This document shows positions 57,246 to 64,000 of a DNA stretch of 64,000 nt, piece after piece (the stretch's first letter is position 1; each line of letters starts with the position of its first letter). Below the pieces are notes generated by a model. That model had not been told where the DNA came from and made no database searches. It saw nothing but the letters and a program-made list of their open reading frames with translations. The position numbers and the translations under genes were made by a program. Source of the stretch: Chondrocystis sp. NIES-4102 (lineage in GTDB: Bacteria > Cyanobacteriota > Cyanobacteriia > Cyanobacteriales > Xenococcaceae); NCBI GenBank assembly GCA_002368355.1, contig AP018281.1, positions 4,216,001 to 4,280,000 on the forward strand, in the 5' to 3' direction.

Positions 57246-58088
57246 ATGCAAACATCCAACAGCACCATATCCCAACATATTTTTACTAAAGATACCGCTA
57301 ATTTCCTAGAGTTTGACGGCGTTGCTAAAATTTATCCCACTGCTAAAGGTAATTATACAGTTCTAGAAGATGTTAATTTAACCATCAACGAGGGAGAATT
57401 TATCTGTCTCATTGGTCATTCTGGTTGTGGCAAATCAACACTTTTAAGTATGGTATCGGGATTAAATAAACCGAGTTTAGGGGAAGTACGCCTCAAAAAC
57501 CAACCTATTGTCAAGCCAGGTCCCGATCGCATGGTGATCTTTCAAAATTATTCCCTTCTGCCCTGGAAAACTGCCTATGAAAATGTATATTTGGCTGTAG
57601 AACAAGTTTATAAACATAAATCTGTCCAAGAGAAAAAAGATATTACCCTAGAACATCTAGAACTAGTAGGCTTAGGGGAAGCGATGAATAAAAAACCTGC
57701 CCAACTTTCGGGGGGTATGAAACAACGGGTGGCGATCGCTCGTGCCTTGGCTACTCGTCCCGAAGTCCTCATTATGGATGAACCCTTTGGGGCTTTAGAT
57801 CCTATTACTAGGGAAGAAATGCAGGAGGAATTACTCAAAATTTGGCAAGATCATCGCTGTACAGTTTTAATGATTACCCATGACATCGATGAAGCCCTAT
57901 TTCTTAGCGATCGCTTGGTGATGATGACCAATGGGCCCTCTGCTAATATTGGCGAAGTTTTAGATATTCCTTTCCTGCGTCCGCGCAACCGTCAAAAAAT
58001 TATGGAAGATCCACGCTATTTTGAGTTGCGTAACTATGCCCTAGATTTCCTCTTCCGTCGCTTTGCCCACGATGACGCTTTGGAATAG
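57246..58088 (+). CDS. nrtD: Nitrate ABC transporter ATP-binding protein
   Basis: The second ATPase subunit of the importer, 280 residues without a binding domain. Walker A GHSGCGKST (57-65), signature LSGGMKQR (154-161), Walker B VLIMDEP and switch MITHDIDEA are all intact. N-terminal 20 residues are a variable extension. It closes the nrtABCD operon, 65 bases after nrtC. Immediately downstream an A-rich stretch and then a c-di-AMP-type riboswitch precede the next transcription unit, so nrtD is probably the last gene of its transcript. Confidence 0.93.
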   Translation: MQTSNSTISQHIFTKDTANFLEFDGVAKIYPTAKGNYTVLEDVNLTINEGEFICLIGHSGCGKSTLLSMVSGLNKPSLGEVRLKNQPIVKPGPDRMVIFQNYSLLPWKTAYENVYLAVEQVYKHKSVQEKKDITLEHLELVGLGEAMNKKPAQLSGGMKQRVAIARALATRPEVLIMDEPFGALDPITREEMQEELLKIWQDHRCTVLMITHDIDEALFLSDRLVMMTNGPSANIGEVLDIPFLRPRNRQKIMEDPRYFELRNYALDFLFRRFAHDDALE

Positions 58089-58185
58089 AAAAACAATTAG
58101 TTTTAAATTTGAAAAAAAAAACAGCACGATTGAAAAACGATTGACGCACAACATAAGTCTATACTATAATTAAATGTAAAATTTA

Positions 58186-58340
58186 AGAGTTCAGTCAGCC
58201 AAATTTTATCGTTTAGTTTAAATCATAAACCAGACAATAAAAACGGGGAAACCAATTTTGGGGCTTATTTCTACGAAAAATAGAAAGGGACATCTCTCAG
58301 TCCTAGCCCGTCAGCTAACCTCGTCGGCATTGAGAGGAGA
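58186..58340 (+). ncRNA. c-di-AMP (ydaO/yuaA-type) riboswitch, copy 1
   Basis: A conserved aptamer in the leader of the second ABC module. Blocks match the known ydaO class: ACGGGGAAACCAA followed by TTTTGGGGCTTA (58243 onwards), GGGACATCTCTCAGTCC (58288 onwards) and CCCGTCAGCTAACCTCGT (58307 onwards). The loop CTCTCA (58294..58299) can pair with TGAGAG (58331..58336), mirroring the known pseudoknot between the P-loop and the 3' tail. Copy 2 at 62629 shares 19 identical bases at the 5' edge and nearly the whole 3' core. It lies 142 bases before the SH3-like gene. No clear terminator follows, so translational or downstream control is possible. Confidence 0.85.
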
Positions 58341-58481
58341 TTGAAGAGGCAAAATAAATATATTTAATATTTTATAGTTCTCATCAGTATCCTTGGTTAC
58401 TAACTGCTCTATACATAAATTCAACCAAACTTGCTAATGGTAAGTTGCGGTTATAGCTAGTTATCAGGAGAATCAAATATA

Positions 58482-58706
58482 ATGTTTAACTTGAGCGATC
58501 GCGTTCGCAATCAAATCACAGCAGATATCGGTATTGTTGTAGGTTATGGATATTATTTAGCCAACAATAATTATTCCCCAACAATTAAAGTCAGAATTAC
58601 CAGCCCCACGACAACTACAAGCGCAACTGTAGAAGATATATTTAGTAATTGGTGTTTTTACCCAAAAGAAGACAGCAAATACGCTTCAACGCTGATACAC
58701 TGCTAA
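58482..58706 (+). CDS. Small SH3-like protein
   Basis: A 74-residue protein beginning MFNLSDRVRNQITADIGIVV, with YSPTIKVRI and EDIFSNWCFYP later. The pattern resembles small cyanobacterial SH3/KOW-like domains seen in several regulatory or accessory roles. A GGAG site (near 58468) precedes ATG 58482. It is the first gene after riboswitch copy 1 and precedes the permease by 95 bases, so it is probably co-transcribed with the ABC module. Function unknown. Confidence 0.7.
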   Translation: MFNLSDRVRNQITADIGIVVGYGYYLANNNYSPTIKVRITSPTTTTSATVEDIFSNWCFYPKEDSKYASTLIHC

Positions 58707-58801
58707 ATTTAAGCGGTTATAAGCATAGGTATTAAGTCATCAAAAGTTGAAGACAACTAAGCTCGAATAGAACATAAAAATACCATCACTACAACACATT
58801 A

Positions 58802-59635
58802 ATGAATCTATCTACTTTTGCCCTAGCTAGTCAAGCTGCGTGGAAACAAATCAAACCAATAGTTATAAGAGACACATTCCTATTTCCTTTAGCAGGTTTT
58901 GCTGGGTTAATTGCCATCTGGTGGGCGATCGCTTTATTCCGTCCAGAATTAATGCCAACTCCACCACAAGCACTAATGGAAAACCTTGATTACATTCTCC
59001 ATCCATTCTATCGTCGGGGTCCTGGAGATCTGGGGTTAGGATGGTTACTACTTGCCAGTCTGAGAAGGGTAATTATTGGCTTTCTGCTTGGGGCGATGGT
59101 AGCAATTCCTGTAGGATTTCTCATTGGGATGTCTCGCCCTGCCTTACTCGCAATTAATCCAGTAATTCAAGTCCTCAAGCCCGTTTCTCCCCTCGCTTGG
59201 CTACCTATTGCCCTAGCTATTTTTAATATTGCCGATCCGTCAGCGATTTTCGTAATTTTTATCACTTCTCTGTGGTCAACGATTATCAATACAGCTTTAG
59301 GAGTATCTAGCGTCCCCAAAGATTATCAAGATGTAGCCCAAATGCTAGAAATGCCAGCTTGGAAAAAAATCATCAAAATAATTTTACCTGCAAGCTTACC
59401 CTATATCTTTACAGGGTTACGTATCAGTTTAGGAATTGCCTGGTTAGTAATTGTTGCCGTAGAAATGCTTACAGGGGGAATTGGGATCGGTTTCTTTGTC
59501 TGGGATGAATGGAGTCGTCTTAACCTAAGTTCAGTATTTTTAGCCGTTTTTGTCATTGGGGTAACTGGTTTAATTCTTGACTATCTTTTAGGGATAGTGG
59601 AAACATTGATAACTCATCGTCCTGCCCGATCCTAA
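58802..59635 (+). CDS. NRT-family ABC permease of the second module
   Basis: A 277-residue permease of the NrtB/TauC family with six helices. Conserved sequences include SPLAWLPIALAIFNIADPSA, SSVPKDYQDVAQMLEMP and MLTGGIGIGFFVWDEW. It is clearly homologous to NrtB but distinct. A SBP gene follows at 23 bases and an ATPase at 48 after that. The substrate may be nitrate/nitrite, cyanate, taurine/sulfonate or bicarbonate; the sequence alone does not say. The transcript probably starts upstream of riboswitch copy 1. Confidence 0.9.
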   Translation: MNLSTFALASQAAWKQIKPIVIRDTFLFPLAGFAGLIAIWWAIALFRPELMPTPPQALMENLDYILHPFYRRGPGDLGLGWLLLASLRRVIIGFLLGAMVAIPVGFLIGMSRPALLAINPVIQVLKPVSPLAWLPIALAIFNIADPSAIFVIFITSLWSTIINTALGVSSVPKDYQDVAQMLEMPAWKKIIKIILPASLPYIFTGLRISLGIAWLVIVAVEMLTGGIGIGFFVWDEWSRLNLSSVFLAVFVIGVTGLILDYLLGIVETLITHRPARS

Positions 59636-59658
59636 TTAAGATAATCTCAAGTATTAAA

Positions 59659-61059
59659 ATGAATCACAAAATCAAACGTCGAGCCTTTTTACAAGGTTTA
59701 GGGACGAGTGTTTCCGCGATCGCTTTATCTAGCTGTGCTGTCAGTGGAAGTAAAGCACCCAAAACCCTATCGGCAGAAGCCTTAGCAGTCGAACCAATAG
59801 TTAAACCCGAAAGCTTAGAAAAACCCAACCTCACCATCGGCTATGTCCCTGTTAATGATTGCGCCCCATTTGCGATCGCTTGGCAAAAAGGTTTTTTTCG
59901 TAAGTATGGTTTAAACGTAACATTAAGTCGCGAAGCCAGTTGGGCAAACTCCCGTGATGGGGTGATCTTTGGTCGTTTAGATGCCTCCCCCGTAGTTTCA
60001 GGGGCTGTAATGAATGCAAGAGCAGGTGCAGAAGGCGCGCGTCATGCCCCGTTGTGTGCTGCTATGACTATTCACCGTCACGGTAACGCGATGACTATGA
60101 GTAAGGAACTTTGGGATGCAGGTATTCGCCCTTGGCAAAGTTATCAAGGAAATTTAGAACAATTTGGGCGTGATTTTGATGGTTATTTTCGTCAAGCTCC
60201 CCCAGAAAAGCGATCTTTAGCAGTGGTTTTAAGTTCTGCAATATATGAATATTTTGTGCGCTATCTCATCGCAGCTACAGGCTTAAATCCAGATGAAGAG
60301 TTTCGCATTATGATTACTCCCCCACCCCAAATGGTTAGTAATATGCGTATTGGGGCAATGCAGGCTTATATGGTGGCAGAGCCTTGGAACACTAGGGCAA
60401 TTTCTGGTAATGAAGGTATTGGCTTTACTTTCGCCCAAGGGAGAGAAATTTGGCGCGGACATCCCGATCGCGTTTTGGCGGTAATGGAATCTTTTATTAA
60501 TGAAAATCCTAAAACCTATCGTTCTTTAGTTAAAGCGATGATCGAAGCTTGTCAATATTGTAGTAAGCCAGAAAATCGCCCAGAAGTAGCTAAAATTCTT
60601 TCAGAACGTTCCTATACTGGGGCAAAGCCTAATATAACTAGTGCTGGCATTGTCGGTAATTATAATTATGGTGGTTTTGATGATCAACAACGAATTGTTA
60701 ATGATATAGCTACAACTATCTTTTACGATTTACCTACGGAAGTTTCCAATATTCCTTACGACCATTCCACCTTTTTATGGCAGTCGCAAAACCTTTGGTT
60801 AATGACTCAAGCAACACGTTGGCAACAAATTGAGAAGTTTCCTAAAAATGCCGAGGAAATAGCTCGTACAGCTTGGCGTACTGATTTATATCGCCAAATT
60901 GCTGATGAGATGGGTATTAAATGCCCTACGGATGATTATAAAGTCGAATCTGCTGAGGCATTTATTGACGGGCGATCTTTTGATCCAAGTGATCCTGTTG
61001 GTTATCTTAATAGTTTTGAGATTAGAGCTAAAGCACCTCGTTCTTTTTTTATGTCTTAA
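59659..61059 (+). CDS. NRT-family substrate-binding lipoprotein of the second module
   Basis: A 466-residue binding protein with a twin-arginine start (KIKRRAFLQG), lipobox ALSSC with C26 and a Ser/Pro linker. The core contains LTIGYVPVNDCAPFAIAWQKG, MVSNMRIGAMQAYMVAEPW and RTDLYRQIADEMGIKCP, similar to NrtA yet changed at many positions. Compared with NrtA the stretch around residues 95-190 has different lengths and substitutions. It ends RAKAPRSFFMS. The gene order permease, binding protein, ATPase differs from nrtABCD. Substrate unknown; cyanate (CynA-like) is one candidate. Confidence 0.88.
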   Translation: MNHKIKRRAFLQGLGTSVSAIALSSCAVSGSKAPKTLSAEALAVEPIVKPESLEKPNLTIGYVPVNDCAPFAIAWQKGFFRKYGLNVTLSREASWANSRDGVIFGRLDASPVVSGAVMNARAGAEGARHAPLCAAMTIHRHGNAMTMSKELWDAGIRPWQSYQGNLEQFGRDFDGYFRQAPPEKRSLAVVLSSAIYEYFVRYLIAATGLNPDEEFRIMITPPPQMVSNMRIGAMQAYMVAEPWNTRAISGNEGIGFTFAQGREIWRGHPDRVLAVMESFINENPKTYRSLVKAMIEACQYCSKPENRPEVAKILSERSYTGAKPNITSAGIVGNYNYGGFDDQQRIVNDIATTIFYDLPTEVSNIPYDHSTFLWQSQNLWLMTQATRWQQIEKFPKNAEEIARTAWRTDLYRQIADEMGIKCPTDDYKVESAEAFIDGRSFDPSDPVGYLNSFEIRAKAPRSFFMS

Positions 61060-61107
61060 GTTTTTGCTCAGATAAATATTATTTAAATTTTATATAGGAG
61101 TTGTTCA

Positions 61108-61935
61108 ATGTTTTATTCCACCAGCACAAATGTCGGCAATACTTTAGTAAATCCTCGTCAAGATGAATTTTTGGTTATTGAAAATCTAATTAAGGCTTAT
61201 CCAAAACCTGATGGGGGAAGAACAGTAATCATTGATGGTATAGATTTAACTATTGGTGCAGAAGAATATATTTCGGTAATTGGTCATTCTGGTTGTGGTA
61301 AATCTACCATGCTGAGAATCATTGCAGGTTTAGATAAACCCAGTGCAGGTAGGGTAACTCTAGAAGGGAGAGAAATCAAAAAGCCAGGTGCAGAAAGAAT
61401 GATGGTTTTTCAAAATTACGCCCTTTTGCCTTGGCTAACAGTTAGGGAAAATATTCGCCTTGCAGTCGATGAAGTGTTAAAAAAAGCTACTCGTGCTGAA
61501 AAAGTAGATTTGATTAATGAACATCTAGCGATGGTAAATCTCACCCAAGCTGCTGATAAATATCCCGATGAAATTTCTGGGGGTATGAAACAACGAGTAG
61601 GAATTGCGCGCGCTTTAATCACTCGTCCTAAAATGCTATTGATGGATGAACCCTTTGGGGCTTTGGATGCACTAACTAAAAGGAAATTACAAGCACAAGT
61701 GTTAGAAATTTGGGAAAACCATCGCCAAGCAGTCATGATGATTACCCATGATGTGGATGAAGCAATTTATATGTCTGATCGCATTATTTTAATGACCAAT
61801 GGCCCAGAAGCCAAAATTGGACAGATTTTAAATGTGCCTTTTCCCCATCCCCGCGATCGCCATAAAATTCTTAAGTCTCAAGAGTATTATGATTTACGTA
61901 ATCAGGCTTTAAGTTTTCTTGAACAATATCAATAA
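61108..61935 (+). CDS. NRT-family ABC ATP-binding protein of the second module
   Basis: A 275-residue ATPase close to NrtD. Walker A GHSGCGKST (59-67), signature ISGGMKQR (156-163), Walker B MLLMDEP and switch MITHDVDEA are intact. A ribosome-binding site AGGAG precedes ATG 61108. It is the third component of the second ABC module, 48 bases behind the binding protein gene. A small exported protein follows 57 bases later and may belong to the same transcript. A single ATPase gene suggests a homodimer. Confidence 0.92.
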   Translation: MFYSTSTNVGNTLVNPRQDEFLVIENLIKAYPKPDGGRTVIIDGIDLTIGAEEYISVIGHSGCGKSTMLRIIAGLDKPSAGRVTLEGREIKKPGAERMMVFQNYALLPWLTVRENIRLAVDEVLKKATRAEKVDLINEHLAMVNLTQAADKYPDEISGGMKQRVGIARALITRPKMLLMDEPFGALDALTKRKLQAQVLEIWENHRQAVMMITHDVDEAIYMSDRIILMTNGPEAKIGQILNVPFPHPRDRHKILKSQEYYDLRNQALSFLEQYQ

Positions 61936-61992
61936 GATGCTTACTATTAATTTACTAGCCTCAAACTTATATGTTTTTAGCTTTTTTGCACT

Positions 61993-62484
61993 ATGGTAAA
62001 AATCTTGTTGTCTTTGCTGATTTGTTTGATTACTACTTTTAATTTTTTAATTGAGCCTGTGGCTGCCAAATTAATTACCCAAAATGATCCAGCAATTTTA
62101 GTTTGTTTTTCTGGTGGTCAAGAAATTGCTAGAAAAACTGTTGTTGCAGGTCCTTTTGCTGATGAGTATAAATTTGCTCACGAGGTTAAAGTAGTAGATT
62201 CTATGGGAGAACATCAGTTAAATTTTGCAGGGGGACTTTGTATTATTGACCAAGGTGCAGCAACTATTAAAAATAAACTAGAGTTAAGCGATCGCCTTGT
62301 TTGTTATTCGGGTGCAAAACCAGTAGTTAATTTTGAGGTTTATGGTGCTGAAACTACCGTTGATGAATATCTCGAAGGTAGAACTTTTGTAGCTAAGTCT
62401 ACGGGAGGTAATCTTAATTCAGATTCGCTTCATCGTTATTTGATCTTCGGTGGTGGGGCTTGTTTGGGATCGGAAATAGAATAG
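61993..62484 (+). CDS. Exported protein with internal duplication
   Basis: A 163-residue protein not recognised as a known family. Residues 1-25 are a signal peptide (basic start, hydrophobic core, VAA cleavage). The mature part appears to be two copies of one module: LVCFSGGQE and GGLCII in the first half (C38, C83), then LVCYSGAKP and GGGACLG in the second half (C104, C157). The matched cysteines suggest one disulfide per repeat. It lies directly downstream of the second ABC module on the same strand and could be an extracytoplasmic accessory or reporter of substrate. Start ATG 61993. Confidence 0.75.
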   Translation: MVKILLSLLICLITTFNFLIEPVAAKLITQNDPAILVCFSGGQEIARKTVVAGPFADEYKFAHEVKVVDSMGEHQLNFAGGLCIIDQGAATIKNKLELSDRLVCYSGAKPVVNFEVYGAETTVDEYLEGRTFVAKSTGGNLNSDSLHRYLIFGGGACLGSEIE

Positions 62485-62628
62485 GTATTTCTCGCAAAAG
62501 TTTCTTAATTTATAGTATTTAAAATATCGCGATCGCAGCTAATTACATCTCGTCAATCATCTAAAAAAATATATGAACATGATTGACAAATTATTAATAT
62601 TAATTTAGAATAATGTCAATTTAATATT

Positions 62629-62784
62629 AGAGTTCAGTCAGCCAAATCTTGTAGTTAAGTTGGTAATTTCAAGCTTGACTTTAGAACGGGGAAACCAAAA
62701 TTGGGGCTTATTTTTATGAAAAGGTAAAAATGGACATCTCTCAGTCCTCGCCCGTCAGCTAACCTCGTAGGCATTGAGAGGAGA
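62629..62784 (+). ncRNA. c-di-AMP (ydaO/yuaA-type) riboswitch, copy 2
   Basis: Nearly the same aptamer as copy 1. The 5' edge (19 bases from 62629) is identical, then ACGGGGAAACCAA with TTGGGGCTTA, GGACATCTCTCAGTCC (62732 onwards) and CCCGTCAGCTAACCTCGT (62751 onwards) are present. CTCTCA (62738..62743) can pair with TGAGAG (62775..62780). It precedes the transporter gene at 63299 by about 515 bases, with a terminator-like hairpin at 63156 and a decayed palindrome in between. The class binds c-di-AMP and usually turns transport or osmolyte genes off. Confidence 0.85.
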
Positions 62785-62810
62785 TTGCAAGAGTAGCATA
62801 TGAAAGTATA

Positions 62811-62883
62811 GTTACTAAAGATAATTTTCCTTAATTAATAACTGCCCTCTACGTTTAGATCATTGGTTACTAAAGGTAATTTT
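62811..62883. repeat. Pair of 18-base direct repeats in riboswitch-2 leader
   Basis: GTTACTAAAGATAATTTT (62811..62828) and GTTACTAAAGGTAATTTT (62866..62883) differ at one base. They lie just downstream of aptamer 2. A shorter related block GGTTACTAA is found after aptamer 1 near 58396. Meaning unknown. Confidence 0.6.
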
Positions 62884-63155
62884 TTATTGAATTACTGTGG
62901 TAAAACAGGAAACCCAAATATTATGTTGGAAATTATATTTATGCTTATAAAACTTTCAAAATCATCTGATAGTAAGATATCAGCATTTTAAATAGTTTAA
63001 AAGTTAATTAATTAAGTTAGTTATTAAGCTTGAGTTAATCTAAATTTAGAGCGAAATTCTTAGATAAATAAGAATCAATACCTTATCTTATCAATTATTG
63101 TTAGATGATTATCCATAAATAATCAACAATTGCAGTATCCAAAGCAACTTAAAGA

Positions 63156-63187
63156 CAGCCAGTAGTTAGCTACTAGACTGCTTTTTT
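63156..63187 (+). terminator. Terminator-like hairpin in the leader of the ion transporter gene
   Basis: AGTAG (63161..63165) pairs with CTACT (63170..63174), and CAG/CTG closes the stem outside an internal loop. The hairpin is followed by six T. It lies between riboswitch copy 2 and the transporter gene, so it could be the switch-controlled terminator, though it is 372 bases past the aptamer. Confidence 0.55.
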
Positions 63188-63226
63188 CGTGCAAGCTAAT
63201 GGCGAACTATTATGTAAGCCCTTTGG

Positions 63227-63268
63227 GTGAACAGTACCCCGCCCGTGAAGGACGAGGCTTGCGTTCAC
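63227..63268. repeat. Decayed long palindrome upstream of the transporter gene
   Basis: Outer arms GTGAAC (63227..63232) and GTTCAC (63263..63268) enclose an inner stem CCCCGCCC/GGACGAGG with two C-A mismatches and loop GTGAA. The GC-rich loop looks like a decayed transposon end of IS200/IS605 type or a REP-like element. It is 30 bases from the transporter start, so it could also be in the mRNA leader. Confidence 0.5.
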
Positions 63269-63298
63269 TTCGTCAATATTTTAAATAATAACAAAAAT

Positions 63299-64000
63299 AT
63301 GGAACTAACATTGACTAACTTACCAGCTATAGTAGCAGCCTTTACCTTTACGGCAGTAATCATTGCCATCCTCACAGAAAAATTACATCTAACCGTAGCA
63401 GCCTTTCTTGGCGCACTAGTTCTAGTATTTACTCATGTAATGACTTTAGGTCAAGCAATTGGCTACATTAATCAAAGTCATGCCACATTGGCTCTATTTT
63501 TTGGAGTTATGGTTTTAGTTAGAGCTTTTGAGCCGACTAATATTTTTGCATATTTGGGTACACAGATGGTTGTGCTGGCAAAGGGAGAAGGAAAAAGGTT
63601 AATTTTAACAGTCATTGGCATAACTACAGTCATTTGTTCTGTATTACCTAACGCTACAACAGTCATGCTCTTAGCTCCATTGCTACCGCCTATCGCGCAG
63701 GAAATTGGGATAGATTTTGTACCATTATTGATTTTGATGGTTTTTGTAGCTAATAGTGCGGGACTTCTGACTTTAGTAGGAGATCCTGCAACTTTTATTG
63801 TGGGGGATGCGGTTAATCTTAGTTTTAACGATTACCTAATGAGATTAAGCTTAGGTGGCGCGATCGCAGTAATATCTATATTAGCTTTAGCACCTATTTT
63901 ATTTCGTGATATCTGGAACAAAAAGCTAGATGACATGAATACATTGCCTCATCCTGAAATTAATCATCCAAGAGTACTAACGTTAGGTGGAATCTTAGTT
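63299..64000 (+). CDS. ArsB/NhaD-type ion transporter, 3' end outside the window
   Basis: A polytopic protein of the ion-transporter superfamily (SLC13/ArsB/NhaD). 234 codons are visible from ATG 63299 and no stop is reached before the right edge. Blocks LHLTVAAFLGALVLVFTHVM, NATTVMLLAPLLPPIA and VANSAGLLTLVGDPATFIVG are conserved in this group, with the substrate helix motif SNAAT-like variant (LPNATTVMLL) and GDP. Members export arsenite or exchange Na+ and H+. Its position behind riboswitch copy 2 suggests control by c-di-AMP, which is known to regulate ion homeostasis. Confidence 0.88.
   Translation, partial: MELTLTNLPAIVAAFTFTAVIIAILTEKLHLTVAAFLGALVLVFTHVMTLGQAIGYINQSHATLALFFGVMVLVRAFEPTNIFAYLGTQMVVLAKGEGKRLILTVIGITTVICSVLPNATTVMLLAPLLPPIAQEIGIDFVPLLILMVFVANSAGLLTLVGDPATFIVGDAVNLSFNDYLMRLSLGGAIAVISILALAPILFRDIWNKKLDDMNTLPHPEINHPRVLTLGGILV

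Noticed and set aside
52840-58088. Bicarbonate transporter cmpABCD instead of nrtABCD
   Set aside because: The same architecture is used by both systems. The binding protein blocks (EVLKQASW, FCVGEPW, GGGIDGAHILSPMPY) fit NrtA and not CmpA as I recall them.
1-64000. CRISPR arrays, prophage or complete insertion sequences
   Set aside because: No regular repeat-spacer series, integrase, transposase or phage structural gene was seen. The only mobile-like trace is the decayed palindrome at 63227.

Overview
The window is cyanobacterial chromosome. It carries photosystem II genes (a psbD copy, psb28), a Tic20/Ycf60-type protein, cyanobacterial glycogen synthase, bifunctional ribBA and the nrtABCD nitrate transporter. 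The DNA is AT-rich and full of the HIP1 octamer GCGATCGC (for example 1891..1898 and 2137..2144), in genes and spacers alike. No rRNA, CRISPR array, prophage or intact insertion sequence was seen. The strain cannot be named from the sequence; an AT-rich unicellular or baeocyte-forming lineage is a guess.

Layout. 1..8191: the 5' part of sat (minus), an exported peroxiredoxin, a pseudokinase fused to a PsbP-like domain, gloB, a degenerate ABC exporter and two small minus-strand genes. 8457..16843: psb28, an MRJP/yellow-like exported protein, a nadD plus NrtR-like NUDIX operon with a candidate 21-bp operator, a YdeP-type molybdopterin oxidoreductase, tRNA-His, a cupin, cutA and a pentapeptide-repeat gene. 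17690..36519: housekeeping genes with tRNA-Met and tRNA-Glu, a free-standing and unusually divergent psbD, NAD kinase, an NblR-like regulator, cinA, a MraY/WecA-type transferase, glyA, rpsF, queE and folP, then an unrecognised 410-residue protein, a coiled-coil protein and a ferredoxin/metallo-beta-lactamase fusion. 36645..45787: two B12-binding radical SAM proteins, two DUF1830 paralogues, a pentapeptide protein, a DICT/HD-GYP-like protein, a membrane protein and glgA. 46592..51928: a small orphan peptide gene, ribBA and a GH57-type gene.

52840..64000 is the most interesting part. A complete nrtABCD nitrate transporter is followed by a second NRT-family ABC module (permease, binding protein, ATPase) and a small exported protein with an internal duplication. 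Two closely similar RNA leaders bracket this second module: one before it (58186..58340) and one after it, ahead of an ArsB/NhaD-type ion transporter cut by the window edge (62629..62784). Both match the c-di-AMP (ydaO/yuaA) riboswitch in conserved blocks and in the loop-to-3'-tail pairing. This suggests a c-di-AMP-responsive ion and nutrient transport locus, which is an inference from sequence.

Minus-strand genes and their operons (nadD/NUDIX, pentapeptide/cutA, UPF0367/ABC ATPase) are tightly packed. Many spacers are long, AT-rich and without recognisable content. They contain small hairpin repeats, one heptamer tandem repeat and a few terminators.
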